A DNA stretch of 64,000 bases from Camillea tinctor (Eukaryota; Ascomycota; Sordariomycetes; Xylariales; Xylariaceae): assembly GCA_022578605.1 (NCBI GenBank), contig MU394072.1:546880-610879 (forward strand), written 5' to 3'. The notes below the pieces were generated by a model, which ran no database searches, was not told where the DNA came from, and was given only the letters and a program-made list of their open reading frames with translations. Shown piece after piece: positions 12,482-25,240 of this stretch. The translations under genes and the position numbers were made by a program. Within the stretch, counting starts at the first letter, position 1. Each line of letters begins with the position of its first letter.

Positions 12482-15400
12482 ATTGCGAAGATCAAAATAG
12501 ATAAGATTCGGTGATGCTCTGACGCTTTGGTCAAGCGTTCATGCAAAAAATCGAGGGTAGGAAAATGGTCTCACAACACCGGGATAGTACTAGGGGAAAT
12601 CTATCTCGGGGACACGTTAGCAACGAGATTCACAAGATAAACTTAGGTGTTTCTTTCTTCTTTTCTTTCCAGTGTGCACCCAGTAATATGCCAGCGCATG
12701 ATTTCAAGATATTTCACGTGCCACTAGATGCAGCACAGATGGCGGTGAGAAAGTCGACCGCCTCTGGCTTGACGCATAATAAGGCACCAAGTCCCAATAC
12801 TCGGTTAGGCATAGAGGCAGGAATAATGGCCCTGCATGCAGTTCAGACTTACCGTAACAAGTTTCACCGTAGTGGCAGACAATATGCCGTGATAGATACC
12901 GCAGAACCCACACGTTGCAAATTGTGGGGTTGCCGACTCGTTCAATACCAGCACCGGAAGCCCTTTACGACCAGCTTGATACTTCAGGCCGACTTCTTTA
13001 GTTATCGGATGCGCGGACGGGTTCGTACCGAAACACCACGTTGGGGTCAAAACAATGGCTTAATATACCGGCACCAGTAACGCGTGACTGACAGCTCGAT
13101 TACGTCGAACTTATAGTTAAAGGTCTCGAAAGACGATGTAAATATCTTAGGACGGCCCGAAACTCTGTTTGGTTCACGGGGCAAGCAGCGCCTGGCGTAT
13201 GTGTCCACTAAAAGGGCCTGTTGCTTGTCAAGATAAATATAGACAGCTGAGGACGGCCGTGACTAGGTAGAAATGCCGTGATCCAGTATTCTCGTGGTAG
13301 GTTCGGAGGGGCGAAGCTGCACAGCAGGCCCACAAGTTCAACGTATCGTCCGGGTTTGCTTCCACCAGCTGTAACAGAAAGAATCGCGTGGGGTGATAAC
13401 ACCGAGTAAGGGAAATTCGGGTTCGGGTAGATTGGATACAACGCAAGACTCGACAAGGGGAACAATGGCGGTCGTTTCGTTTCTTCTCGCGTCTTATTCG
13501 GCTCAGACGAAGAGTGGAGGTTCTAAAAGACAAATTGTGCAGATCGAGTGAGCTTTCTGCGACTAGGATAACGGTATCGAGGGCACGGCAAACACGACAG
13601 AGGCGGTAGGGATTCGAGGGTGACGAAGAAAGACGACAAGGAGAATATGGTAAGAGAAGACTCGACTATAGCTATCGAACACCACGAGCGTCCGTGATTT
13701 GGTTTGGTAGCGGCGCAAAGTGCAGCGCAAGACAACAGGACACAGACCCAAACGAAGTTTAAATGCGTATAGTAGATGGGGATGTGACGGGTAACCAGGA
13801 TCGCAAGCGACGAGTAGCCGTAGTCGAGTTCTCAGACAAACAAAGCATGGGATGGTGCAGATGGAAAAAACAAGCAGCAAACGTTTAAGTCTGAAGCTGG
13901 CGTTATAGATGCGGCGGACACGGGTTGTGTGGATTGCGGGTGTAGATGTAGATGTAGATGCAGATATAGATGGGGGTAGACGGAACAGGGCAGCTTGTGA
14001 TCTGAACATACATACCTCGAAAATAGTCGGGACGACGATGGGATATCGAGACAAACTCACAAATCGCAATGAGGGGGGATCACGGATGAATACAAATTAA
14101 TCACCAGAGAGAGTGATGTTGATTGATGGGAGAAGGGGGGAAAGTAGAGAGCGTGGGTGAAGAGAAAAAAAAAGAAAATAAAAGGGAAGAGGGAGAGAAA
14201 AAAATATTAAGAGTTGAAAATGACCCTTAGAAAAAAAAAAGGTCGAATCAAATCTGTGTGTGCGTGTGGATGGTTTTTGGTTTAGGAAAATAGTGGTAAG
14301 GTAAAAAAGAAGGTAGTTTGTAAGTTTATGGTGCTGATGGTAGTAGTGTACTTAGGTACCCCTGCTGTAGGGATTAGCATGAGTAGCTGGCTGGCAATTA
14401 GGTTGTAGGTAAGGCAGGGTGTAAAGGAAAGTGCTTTCTGGTGGTGTGTGTGTGGTAAGTAAGAGTGCAAGGTGCGCATACGTGTTGAAACGAACGGGAC
14501 CACCTAGTTAAGTATCTTTTAGAACAACTATACTGGGGCTTGCCGAACAATAGGTACTTCCCCCGATTTCACCACTTGTATATTCCATGTACTTGGTTAC
14601 AAGAAGAAAGGAGTGAATGGCACCTATTAACCCCAAGCACTGTGGAATGCCTACAATAGGTAGGTACTTAGGTACTTAGCTGTGTACCCATTTTAATTTT
14701 GAATTTTTTCTTTGTTTTATTTTTATTCTCTGCTATCCGCTATTGTCATTGGTGGATGCCTTATTCGAAAATTTTGTATTTACATTGTGTATACATTGTG
14801 TACGGAGAGTTTGCACACACTTCGATGCTGCTACCAGCTTGCACGGCATTGTAGCTTCGACAGGACCTACGAATGAATTAGGAGGATGGTAGCTTTCTAT
14901 CTTAACGTAGGTCTGTATACGTATGTATGTAGTATGTAAGTTAGCAGGTAGGTGCTCCGTAAATATTAGGTAGCAACCCGCTTAGAAGGCGATGAGTACA
15001 TTAGGTACCTCCCTGTAATTGTGGAATCGGCATCAAGTCCAGATCCAAACTTTTTTTCTTCTATTCTATTTTTCTTCTTTCATTCGAGGACCCTACCTGC
15101 CTACTTACCTATTCAACTTGGACCAGCCAGTCAGTTGCGGATGGACCCATATTTGGTGTACTAGAACGTTTGTGCTGTAGCCCCATGTACACACTGAATT
15201 TAGTACTGTTTATTAAAAAGAGGTTAAGCCCAATATGGTAGCTCGCCCTGATCATCGTCAGGACATTACAACCAATAAGTGTCTAAAGGGGTTAGACATG
15301 AACACGTATTCCCAATCGCACGGTTAAGAAGCTTTTTCTTTTCGACAACTCCTATCTACATATCACATCCCTACGAACTAGCTACCTTCTGAGGTCATTC

Positions 15401-17120
15401 TATTTACGCTACATGGAGGTTTTCTCCCCGGTGGAAATATCGCCCAATTTATGCATCTTTGTGCTTTAGGTACCATATAACTAGACGGTGCCAACAAGGT
15501 TTGTTTCAAGAGATGAAGGTTGCACACATCAATCATAAAATTATACTTTGTCATCGGCAGCCATGGGTGTACAAGCATTTCATTTTTTTCCCTTTATGTC
15601 TCCCTCTTGGCATTCAGGGCGGCAGAACTGCTCCAACAGGTGCTCCACAAAAACAAGGTCCACCCCTATTACCCATGGAATGGACATGCCATGATCTCCC
15701 CCTAAAAAAAGATTACCGGTGGTCACAGCTTCCCTGAAGTGCAGACTTGCATCATAGCCATGCTTTTTTAGAGATGGAGCCCGAGAGCTCGTCCGTGCAT
15801 CCTCCAAAGGGGTTCGAGAAAGAGCTTGGGGCAACAGCTTTTGTGTCTCGACGGAATTTAAGTGTAAAACAGTCTATGTACCTAGCGGTAATGATGGATA
15901 CTAATCATCAGGACGAGAATCAACCTGCAACACATTTAACCTATATCTATAAATGAAATTAATATAATGATAACGATCTGAAAAGCTGAAAAGGAGAACG
16001 CCTGCAAATACAACCCCCAAACTAGGTACTAATAAGGAAAGAAAAGGAAAGGGAAGGATGGGACGGAACAAGTTAAGTTAGGTTGGGTTTGGTACAATAT
16101 TAACCAAGGTCAAAGGTGCAAGGTATCATTTGTCCATGTCTACATCAACGTACACGGTGTAGCTCAGGGACAAATGACGGTGAGGACAGCGGATCTCGGG
16201 AGATTGCTGATCGCATCCCGGTGAACATTCAATCAATAATCAGTCAGCTAGCCGGCTAGTAGTCTCGTCGAATGGCAGCTTATAAGCAGACATGTACCTG
16301 GATATGTACTAAGTTACTAAGTGAGTAGGTAGTTACATAAGGTTAGAGGTATTGGGAGTAAACCATTTCCTGGTCCGGGACCCCTTTTTCTGACGAACCA
16401 GCAATTTTGCTGCCACAGGTCAAAGTTCAGCGAGATCCAGCCCAAGCGTACATACCAAGTCATCCATATATACTATATATATAGTTTATACCTACAATAC
16501 ATATGTACGTGCGTCTGTGTACGTACATACATAAAGGCACCTAAACCTAGGTAACCTACATATCTGCAATATATTAAGTGTGTATGCAACGTCCCCCCTC
16601 CAAAGAGTTCTCTCATTGATACAAACAAATAACGATAACATCAGGTATTTACACGTTTAGCGTATATATTTCAGGTTAAAGTATCTCGATGAGTTCCCTT
16701 CTCACCGGGTTCTTCCTTGGATTTATTATGGTACATGATTCTCTTCTATTAGCTACCAGGATTGCATACGAAGTTTATGTAATATATAAGTCTTAAAGTA
16801 CATAATCTATATGTAGGCATAAAGTTAAAATGGGAGTATGTACCTAAGTATATTGCTGTACATATAAGTTCTCGAAAAAGAGGTACCTCAATTTTACTAG
16901 AATGTGCACAGACCGCTTTCTTGTAGTGGTGTCCCCAAGTTGAAACACAGCAACGACGGTAGACACCGCTCTGGCAGGCAAGGCAAGTACGAAATACACT
17001 AACCTCAGAAGAGAAGAGTGGTGGAAGGGAAGGAATGAGAGGAGAGAAGGAGAGAAGGAAAGTAGAAAGAAAAGAAGGAACTAAGTTAGCATCTCTCGGA
17101 ATCTCAGAAGTCACATCTCA

Positions 17121-17158
17121 CTTTTTCCCTCTCTCTCTCTTTTTTTTTTCTCTCTCTC
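17121..17158. repeat. Polypyrimidine tract (CT)n/T
   Basis: A run made only of C and T, mostly CT repeats around a ten-T core. Typical low-complexity intergenic sequence. Confidence 0.7.
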
Positions 17159-17377
17159 AATCCTCTTCTCGTTTTATTATTTTTTTTTATTTACCCCCCT
17201 TCAACACCAAGGCGCATTGCATCGTTAAATTACAATGCGAAACCACGAAACCAGTTCGCAAGCCGCTCTATTCTAGTGTAGTTCAGTTTTAACCTAACAT
17301 CCTGGGTTATTCAAGCAACAACATATATTCGAGTAATAACGATTAAGGGAGAATGGAAAAAAAAAATTAGAGATGTC

Positions 17378-17401
17378 ATGATGATGATGATGATGATGAT
17401 G
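17378..17401. repeat. (ATG)8 microsatellite
   Basis: Eight perfect ATG units. It lies in a stretch with no supported gene, so its length should be free to vary. Confidence 0.9.
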
Positions 17402-20400
17402 CAGTCATCCACCTTCGCATTCCCGTTTGTCCTTCTGTCCTCATGGTGGTGATTATTACACTGACCGGTTTCGCATGGTCGTAAGTCTTGTCTCCAAGCC
17501 GACGGACCGCAGCCATCGGTTCGACCCTCAGCTGGAGAATACCTCCATGGTTCTAGCGTCGTTGTGCGGTCTACGTCCATAATTGGTTGTGGGGGAGAGC
17601 AGATACGGGGATCCAGAAGCCAGTGGTTCCGGTGCATAAGTCTTCCAAACAGGTCCGAAATTGGCCCTAGCCTTGTTCGGGAAGGATTCTGGAAGATTTC
17701 GAGAAGCTGGAGAATGCATTCCACCTTTTCCACCCTTTCCATCCGTCTCCACCGCAGGAAACAAGCCGGTCCCACACGGAAACGCCAGCCAGCCAGCGTT
17801 GCAACCATTTTTCCCTTTCACCAGGAACCCGTCCTGCCCGGGAGAAGAGCAGCCAGGCAGCCTGGTCACAGCATAATTACGGTCTGCTGCATGCCCCCTG
17901 TCGCCCTGTCAATCTTGATCATGATCATGCTGAGTCCCTATGCAGTGCCACCAGTCCCTAGATCGTCCCTTGGTCCGTGGCACGACCATCTCCCGCCTCT
18001 TTGTCCAGTCGTCAGCCTGTGTGCAGCTCTTCCCAGCTATCCAGGTATCCGTCTACTTCTACACTACCAGACTAGACTACAATCTCCGTTTCAAAGAACC
18101 ACCGCTGCCAGCACGACCTAGGTAGGTGACATCAGTCTCATTTCGCGCCGAGTCGAGAAATCTTCCAGAACAATTCCATCGAATTTCCTTTTTCCGGAAT
18201 GACCGTGATGCTTGGAAAGCGACGACCACCAACTGCTATCGTGACCGCTATCTTCAGCCCTCTCTTTCTACACAGCCATCCTCTTCGCGCCTAGAATCGT
18301 ATTGTCTTCCTATTTCGTCTCCCAAAGCAGATATGCCCCTGCAAATCCACAATTTCGAATGCGCCTTCGTGAACGATGAGAACCACCGTAGACAAGATTT
18401 CCTCTCGCCGCTAAAATTGCTATTGCAGTCTCCATTTGCAGTCTCCATACCGTTAGGCTGATGTGTATTCCTTGTAGTGTACTTATTAACGAGCACCACA
18501 GCTATGGTGGTGACGATGAGTCTAGCCCTTCTGGATTTTTTCCTTCTCTGAAAACCCGTAAAAACAACTATACTACCTACGTCACCATCAACAACATTTC
18601 TCGTAGGCTTGCGCGGCGCTTAGTCATATGCTGCGAGTCAGTGTCTCCCTAAGGAACCCAATTCGATATCCCAGAGTGGCTCATCAACAGCTCAGCATGA
18701 GACATGCCAAAATAAAATATTGGGCAGGGTATCATTATTTAAATTTTTTTGATTAGATCTATATTCCAGCCCGACGGTTGAGAAAGGCTTCTGCCACTAC
18801 CCACTCTAGATATGATTTTACGAACAATGTTTGATAATGATCATAGCTTTGTTCTCGAATTTCAATTTTACACTTACACGGCAGGCTCATATTTAGTATC
18901 CGATCCGAGTGATACGCAGTCCCGCTTTCGACTCGCAAATGGAACAAAACGAAACGTCTTCCATATCTCCACAAGCTCATTGGATGTCCTGATACTACGA
19001 TGACAGGTTATATTATCAGTGCAGCTATCAGTTTATCACACTCGAGAGCCTTAGCCATTACATTCCAGAGCCGACTAAGTGCCGCCTAGGCTTTTTAGTT
19101 CTCTCCCTTGCAGCAGGGAAAACCCTAAGATCGATGTCAACGACGCTCTTGTCAGTTTGTCAAGATGTCCATGCAGCCCCGGAATATGTAATGCCTGTGC
19201 GCCCTGCGTCAGTTCGCAGCGGCAGATAAAGCATTTTAGCACTACAACTAGACCCAGCAGATCACGGGCCTTCATCTGATTTCCGCCTTACATGTCGACG
19301 ATTCTTGCTTGTCTCTAAAACATGTCAACTACAAGCATAAACATTGCTCAACTCGAGGCTTGTTAGCGCAGTATCACTTACAAAACCCCGGCTTGTCTCA
19401 CCCATACATAATACGTCAATGCCATTACAAGCATACAATTGACCGAACACTCCGATAATGAACATGCTAGAAGAATGCCTAAGGAAAACAGCTTGCAATT
19501 TAGAAAAACTTGAAGTACACCAAAACTATAACCCGGGAGAAGAAGTTAATGCCTCCAAATAAGGATTCAACTGGGCGTCCGCACTGTCCGAGCGCCTCAA
19601 AAAAATGAGCAAAGCTGTCCAATCATATTTACAATATTCGTTTGCATGACTGGATTCTCATCCTTGATATGAAGGGTGATAGCCACATGTATTCTCTACC
19701 TGTGGGGTGGATGATAGATTTGTTGCGAAATCTGTCTCAACCCCCTCTGCCAACTATATACTTTGGCCTTGGGTACCTCCCTTTGCCAAGGCATACAGGT
19801 CTCAAGGTACAGATGATGAAGCTAAACATGAGCATGAGCATGATTATCATCGATGTTAGTAGTCTAATCCCGCAAAACTACGGGAAACGCTCCGAGATAG
19901 GCCGTGCGATGTGGATAAGCGTAATCCAGGAACAGACGATGCACTAGAAGGCAACGCTACCGAGCTGCCAAACTGTTTTTTAACGCAGCACCGACTACTG
20001 ATCATGGCGGTTCCGGGAACCCGGTCTGATAAACGGCAGCTCAACGGATAACTTCACAAGGCGACATCTAGCCTGCATTAAACCCCAGATCCACCTCTAA
20101 TCGCCTTACATTGTTGCCGGGAACGTGTCAAATGCTAAAGAAGACCACGGTGCATCTCTCGAGCTTTGCGCCAGTGAGTGTAGATTCAAAGAAAGAAAAT
20201 GGCGTACAAAGGTCAAAAACAACAGACCTCGTATAGGTAGTTGCTTTCTCTCTCTCTCTCCACCCTCCAACACATTTTTCCAATCGGTGTGTGCGTGTCA
20301 TGTAAGTCCTTCTCCGGAAGCAACGTCGTCCAGCCGCCATCGTCTCCCGTACCATCAATTGCCATCAAGTAGACTTGCCTGGGCAGCATGAGCAACCTTC

Positions 20401-21889
20401 TCGATTCTAATGGAGAACGCGGTAGAAACTCCAGATCCTGAATTCAAGGCCGCAATCGTTCGATGACCTGGCACGCTAACAGCCCCATATTGAAAATTGT
20501 CCCGCTAAAGGACGTCCAAGTATCCGCCTAACTATTATTTCATGCCCGTCCAATACCCTGCAGCGTTCAGCAGGGACCACGGTAGCTGCCACGGGACTCG
20601 GATTCACATCCGCGCCTCTCCCACCAATGCCATCCTATTACCACACCGCAAGAACTCAAGGCGCCCCCCTACCTCAGAGTTCTCATCCCTTGTCTGATAA
20701 TATCATCCCTGAGCACGTATTTCCTCTGTCTTATCCGACACTATGGTACAGCGCGTCAGAAAATACCCCGAAAAGAAGCGCGGCTGTTTATGATTATACA
20801 GTCTTGGTCAGGAAACACGTTGTACCTCCTATTCAACGACAAGAGCTTCACATCTGAATCAGCTGAAAAGAGGGCGAGTTTTTGGTTATAATGGGTGGCC
20901 TTTAAGCGAGGATTGACGCACCCTGATGCTCCATCACCAACACACTCAGTCAACCCCTGACAATCCTCCCTGGCCGCCCGCGTGGATGTCTTCTAGACCA
21001 GTGTCTAGACCGCTTCCGATAAATAGTCCGACCTTGTAACGTCTATGTACGTATGTAGCTTTTCCGTCGAGCCATCATGGCGTAACCGAAAGAGAATGAA
21101 ACCCTGCAAACTCTAGTGTTTCCTCCATCCCCTATTTTGCGCTCACCAAGGCTCTATCAATCCTGACGTACATAACTAACCCAGGACCCTGGGCTAGTAA
21201 ACATATGCCGGGCAGCGCACAACCTATGGAATATATGGGGCTGACAGCACGTGAGTGGCTTTTCCCTGTCATCTAATGGCTTGATCTCCACGGGTTGAGC
21301 CTTGAGGCAAGGCGGTAACCCACGATAGGTGGAGGAATCAACGTCGTCTCTGTTTGACGGCGGTGGATGGAACAGTAAATTAGCTCTTTCATGGAAACTT
21401 GCCCAGGTATACTTCTGATGTCGGAGCTTATGCGATTTTTCTTTCGTCCTCTAGAGTTTCCCACATGTGTAAATGCAGAGATAGTCTGTTATCCTTCCTA
21501 GCAAGGTAATCGTTAACAAATTTGAAAGATATTATTGCCTTTAACTTCACCTAGCCATGTGATTAGGAATAGTTACAACCGATCTTTCCTCCCCCGGTAG
21601 CTGGTCATAGATATGGCTACAATTCACATCAAATGTGGGATCTATAGCACGAATCACCCCGTGTCAAAAGTGTCATGCATGTCTCACGCCATATTAGTGC
21701 AGTGCTTCATCTTAGGTGACATTCAGAAAGGTCCGTCCCGGATGTGGTGGTGATGAGTGATAGATAGACACAAGGGAGGGGAGGGGGACACCAACGGCAA
21801 CACGTCATTGCTACTACTTGTAATTAGTCCCTACTTAGACACTTAGGGGGTGGTCATGCACTTCAGCAGCACCATGCTTAATACCCACA

Positions 21890-24800
21890 AGCTGCTTATT
21901 TAACAAAGCGTTTACGGTAAAAAGTAGCTAAGCCCCATATAATCTTCTAAAAAAAATGCTGCTAAATCCTTACATTGATTAATTTAATAAATATACGTAA
22001 AATAGCTTAATAGATCCTTAAGCCAACTAGTTACTAAATATTAGCTTATTTGGTGCTTTTTTTCCATTTTAAATCATATGTTTTATTGTAAATAAAGCTA
22101 TTTATAGCCTATTTTTAAACTTTTAAGCTAGTTAATTAAGCTTTAAAAAGTTTAAAAACTATTTAGTAGGTTTTTATATAGGTTAAGTTTTTTTATAACT
22201 ATTAAAAAAGCCTTATAACTAATTAAAAAGGTTAATTAACCTTTTTTTAATACTTTTTAAGTTTTTTATTGTTGCTTTTATTATAGCGTACTTTATATAA
22301 TTACTTAATAATAAATATATTACTTTAAACTTAACAATGCTATATAAGTACTATTATAGCTATAATTATAGTAGCATTTACTTATAAGTACATACGTTAA
22401 CGTTAAATATATACAAAATAAACTAACAACTTAACATATATACGGTACTTATTATTTAAAAGTAATAAATGATTTTAGCAAGTATATTAAATAACGAAAT
22501 TTACCTATTAAGTTCTATAAAAGTAATTAGTTATATACGCAGATTTAAAAAGTACATAAAGTATTAACGTCGACAAAAAATTTACAATTTTTTTTTATAT
22601 TATAGCTTAAAGTTTATTATTTTATATAACGGCTAAAAGATTTAAAAAATGCTATGCTACTATATTAAACAGCTTTTATAATATATTAAACTTAATAATT
22701 ATATTAATTAAAATTAATATTAAACCAACTTTTTAAACTACTTATTTAAAAATTATAACCGATTTAAAATTTTTTTTATACTTTACATACTATTTAAGTG
22801 CTATAAATAAGTTTTATTTTTTAATTAAAGTTATTAGCTAGTAAAATACTTAAATTAATCGTTACGGAAAAATATTGATTAATATACTAGCTATATATAA
22901 TTTTAATAAAAGGTTTATATACATTTTAGCTAGTTAAAAAAAGTTTGCAAATAACTTTAAAATTTTTAATAACGCTGTAAATTTTAATTAGTTAATAATT
23001 TTTAAAAATTACTACATTTTAAAAAATGCTAGTTTTATTAATAAGAAAAAAATGCTTACTTTATACTGTAATATACAATATTATTTGCAAAAGTTTATTA
23101 AAGTTAAAATAAAGTTAAAAACTAAAAAAAAGCTATATAATTTTAAGCATTTTAAACTGCATAATGTAATTAAAAAAGCGTTTAAGCAATAAAAAAGTAT
23201 TTTTTGTGTTTTTAAGCAATTTTTATTTATATATATTAACACTTAAATTAAAATAATATATGCAATAGTAGCAATATGCAACTTTTTATTAAACTATAGT
23301 AATATAACTAATAATACACTAATTAAAATCAACTTTAATACGCATATAAACAATAAAAATAACTTTATACAGTTAAAAAAAAAAGCGGAATAAATTCGTT
23401 AATGTTTACTATAAAGAACTAAAAAGCCACTGCGATATAAAAGGCATATATAAAGTATATAGTACAAAAAAAGTATATATAAGTAAATATGCAAATATAA
23501 TAAATTTAAAACCAAAATAACGTAAATTAGCTAATATAGTTAGCGTTGTAGTTAATATTAAATTTTTTAATTTGCAAAATAATTTGCAAAATAATTTACA
23601 AACTATTATTATTACAGTTAACTTAATTGCATTTATATTTATAGTTTATACATTAAAACATACATACATTTACGTTTTTTTTAACACTTATAATATAGAA
23701 AAAAGTTTATAAAAATTCGTATACGTGTTGCTATATATTTAATTTATTACGTATTTTAATTTTAAAAAAAATAAATAATAATTAAATTTTTAATAGTAGT
23801 TTAAAAAAGTAATATTAAATATAGCAAAACTAATAAAATTTACTTTTATTATTGCAATTTAATTTATTTAACTTTATAGCTTAAATAACTAAAAATAAAA
23901 ACGACACTTTTTAAACTTTAAAGCTTATTAATACTTTTATTTTTATTAAATTTAATATTATTATTTTAATACTTGTTAATAAGCTATTGCTTTATTTTGT
24001 TATTTACTTGCAAAACTACCTTTTAAATCGTTATAAAACTTTTTATATAATTTATTTAGCTAATACTATTATTAAATTTTATAAGCTATTTATATTAAGC
24101 ATAATTATTTATTGCTAACTACGTATAAGCCTATTTAAGCTTTTTTACCTATAAATTTATAATTTCATTATAAGCTTTTTTGCTAATTTTTTTAAAATAA
24201 TATTTATTTAGCTTTTTAATGGCTTTTTTATAATTAATTTTATTTTTATCGTATACTAACGCTGCTACTACGTTATTAAAGCCTTTATAAATTATTTTGC
24301 TTTTTAATTTGCATAAATTTTGTTGTTTAAACAATAAAGCGGTTTTTTTATAAAACTGCTTTTATTTGCGGCTAAATTTTGCAAAAAGCTCTTTTATATT
24401 AAAAAATTTAAAATTAAATAAATTAAATTTATTTTCCTTTAAAGTAAACACGAAAGCGGCGGCGGGCCTTTTAAAATAAAAACTTTAAGCGTTAAAGCCT
24501 GTAGCTTAAAAGTTGGCTTTTTAAATCTCTTTATAAAGGTTTTAATTTTTAATATATTTATTTTTAAACTTATTAACTTTTAAGTAGCTTGCTATATAAG
24601 TGTTAATAATAATAAGGTTTTTAAAAATAGTTTTTCTTTTTTTATTTTAGTTAAAACTACTAATAGTTAGTAAAGCACATTAAGCTTATGTTACTTTTTT
24701 AATATAGTTATACTTATTTTTAACTTATTTTTAGTTAATATCGGTTTTAAAATAACGTATTAATATATTTTTAATATTAATAAATACTTTTTTTTTTAAT

Positions 24801-25240
24801 TTTTTAAACGTAGTTAAAAGCTTATTATTAATTTGCTTTTTAATATTTTTTAATAACGCAGTTTTAAAAATAGGAGTTTAACTTTTAAAAAGTTATAGGC
24901 AAAAAGAAATAAAGGCTTAGTTAAGTAGCTGTATAGGTAATTTGCTAAGTAGTTGCGTTAGTATTTAGTTGTTAAAAAGGTTTTAAGAATTATAAGCAAT
25001 TTTTATAATAAAAAATAAATATTGCAAATTAATAAAATACTTGCAATAAAGTAGTAGTTATAATAATTATAATGTTACTTGTTAATTAATTTAACTATTT
25101 AATATATATATAAGTTTATATGCAAAATTAAGCTATATATACGTTAAAACACTATAAGCTACATTGTAAAATTTATTAATAGGCACGGGCCTTAATAACG
25201 TGAAAAAGTCAGCAATCAATTTAGCATTGTGCGGTTAAAA
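21890..25240. repeat. AT-rich block with RIP-like composition, probably a mutated transposon
   Basis: Composition changes abruptly near 21890 and returns to normal near 25240. Inside, the sequence is almost entirely A and T. TpA is very frequent and CpA/TpG scarce; most remaining C lie in GCT, ACT or CTT. That is the footprint of repeat-induced point mutation (C to T at CpA on both strands), which acts on duplicated DNA in Pezizomycotina. Some CpG survive (acgta, acgtta), which argues against simple CpG-methylation decay. A reading frame with Lys/Asn/Tyr-biased codons survives at 24149-24410 on the minus strand. Terminal repeats or a target-site duplication were not found by eye, so element class and exact ends are unknown. 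Confidence 0.75.
24149..24410 (-). pseudogene. Degraded open frame inside the AT-rich block (possible transposon protein relic)
   Basis: On the minus strand one frame runs from about 24410 (NIKELFAKFSRK) through a single in-frame TAA to a final stop near 24149, ending KKISKKAYNEIINL. TAA is what RIP makes from CAA (Gln). A long nearly open frame is unexpected in DNA where TAA and TAG are so common. Residues are biased to Lys, Asn, Ile and Tyr, as expected after C-to-T change. I do not recognise the family; a transposase N-terminal or helical region is only a guess. Confidence 0.35.

Larger units (their letters stand above)
12482..21889. other. Long region without a supported gene, upstream of the C2H2 gene
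   Basis: About 9.4 kb. The part next to the C2H2 gene (12482 to about 14500) is probably its promoter and long leader; on that strand a 168-codon frame (13563-14069) carries no motif. At 14640-15010 and 16300-16560 the sequence is rich in AGGTAGGTAC/TTAGGTAC words. From 17300 to 20900 base composition is gene-like and several 60-185 codon frames exist, but none shows a recognisable domain, signal peptide or matching splice pattern. A decayed gene or a non-coding transcript cannot be excluded. Confidence 0.4.

Noticed and set aside
12541..13080. 179-codon plus-strand frame upstream of the C2H2 gene
   Set aside because: No motif or splice context; probably within the leader or promoter of the opposite gene.
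17528..18121. Overlapping 113-185 codon frames on both strands
   Set aside because: Neither strand shows a recognisable domain or exon structure; kept only as part of the gene-poor region.
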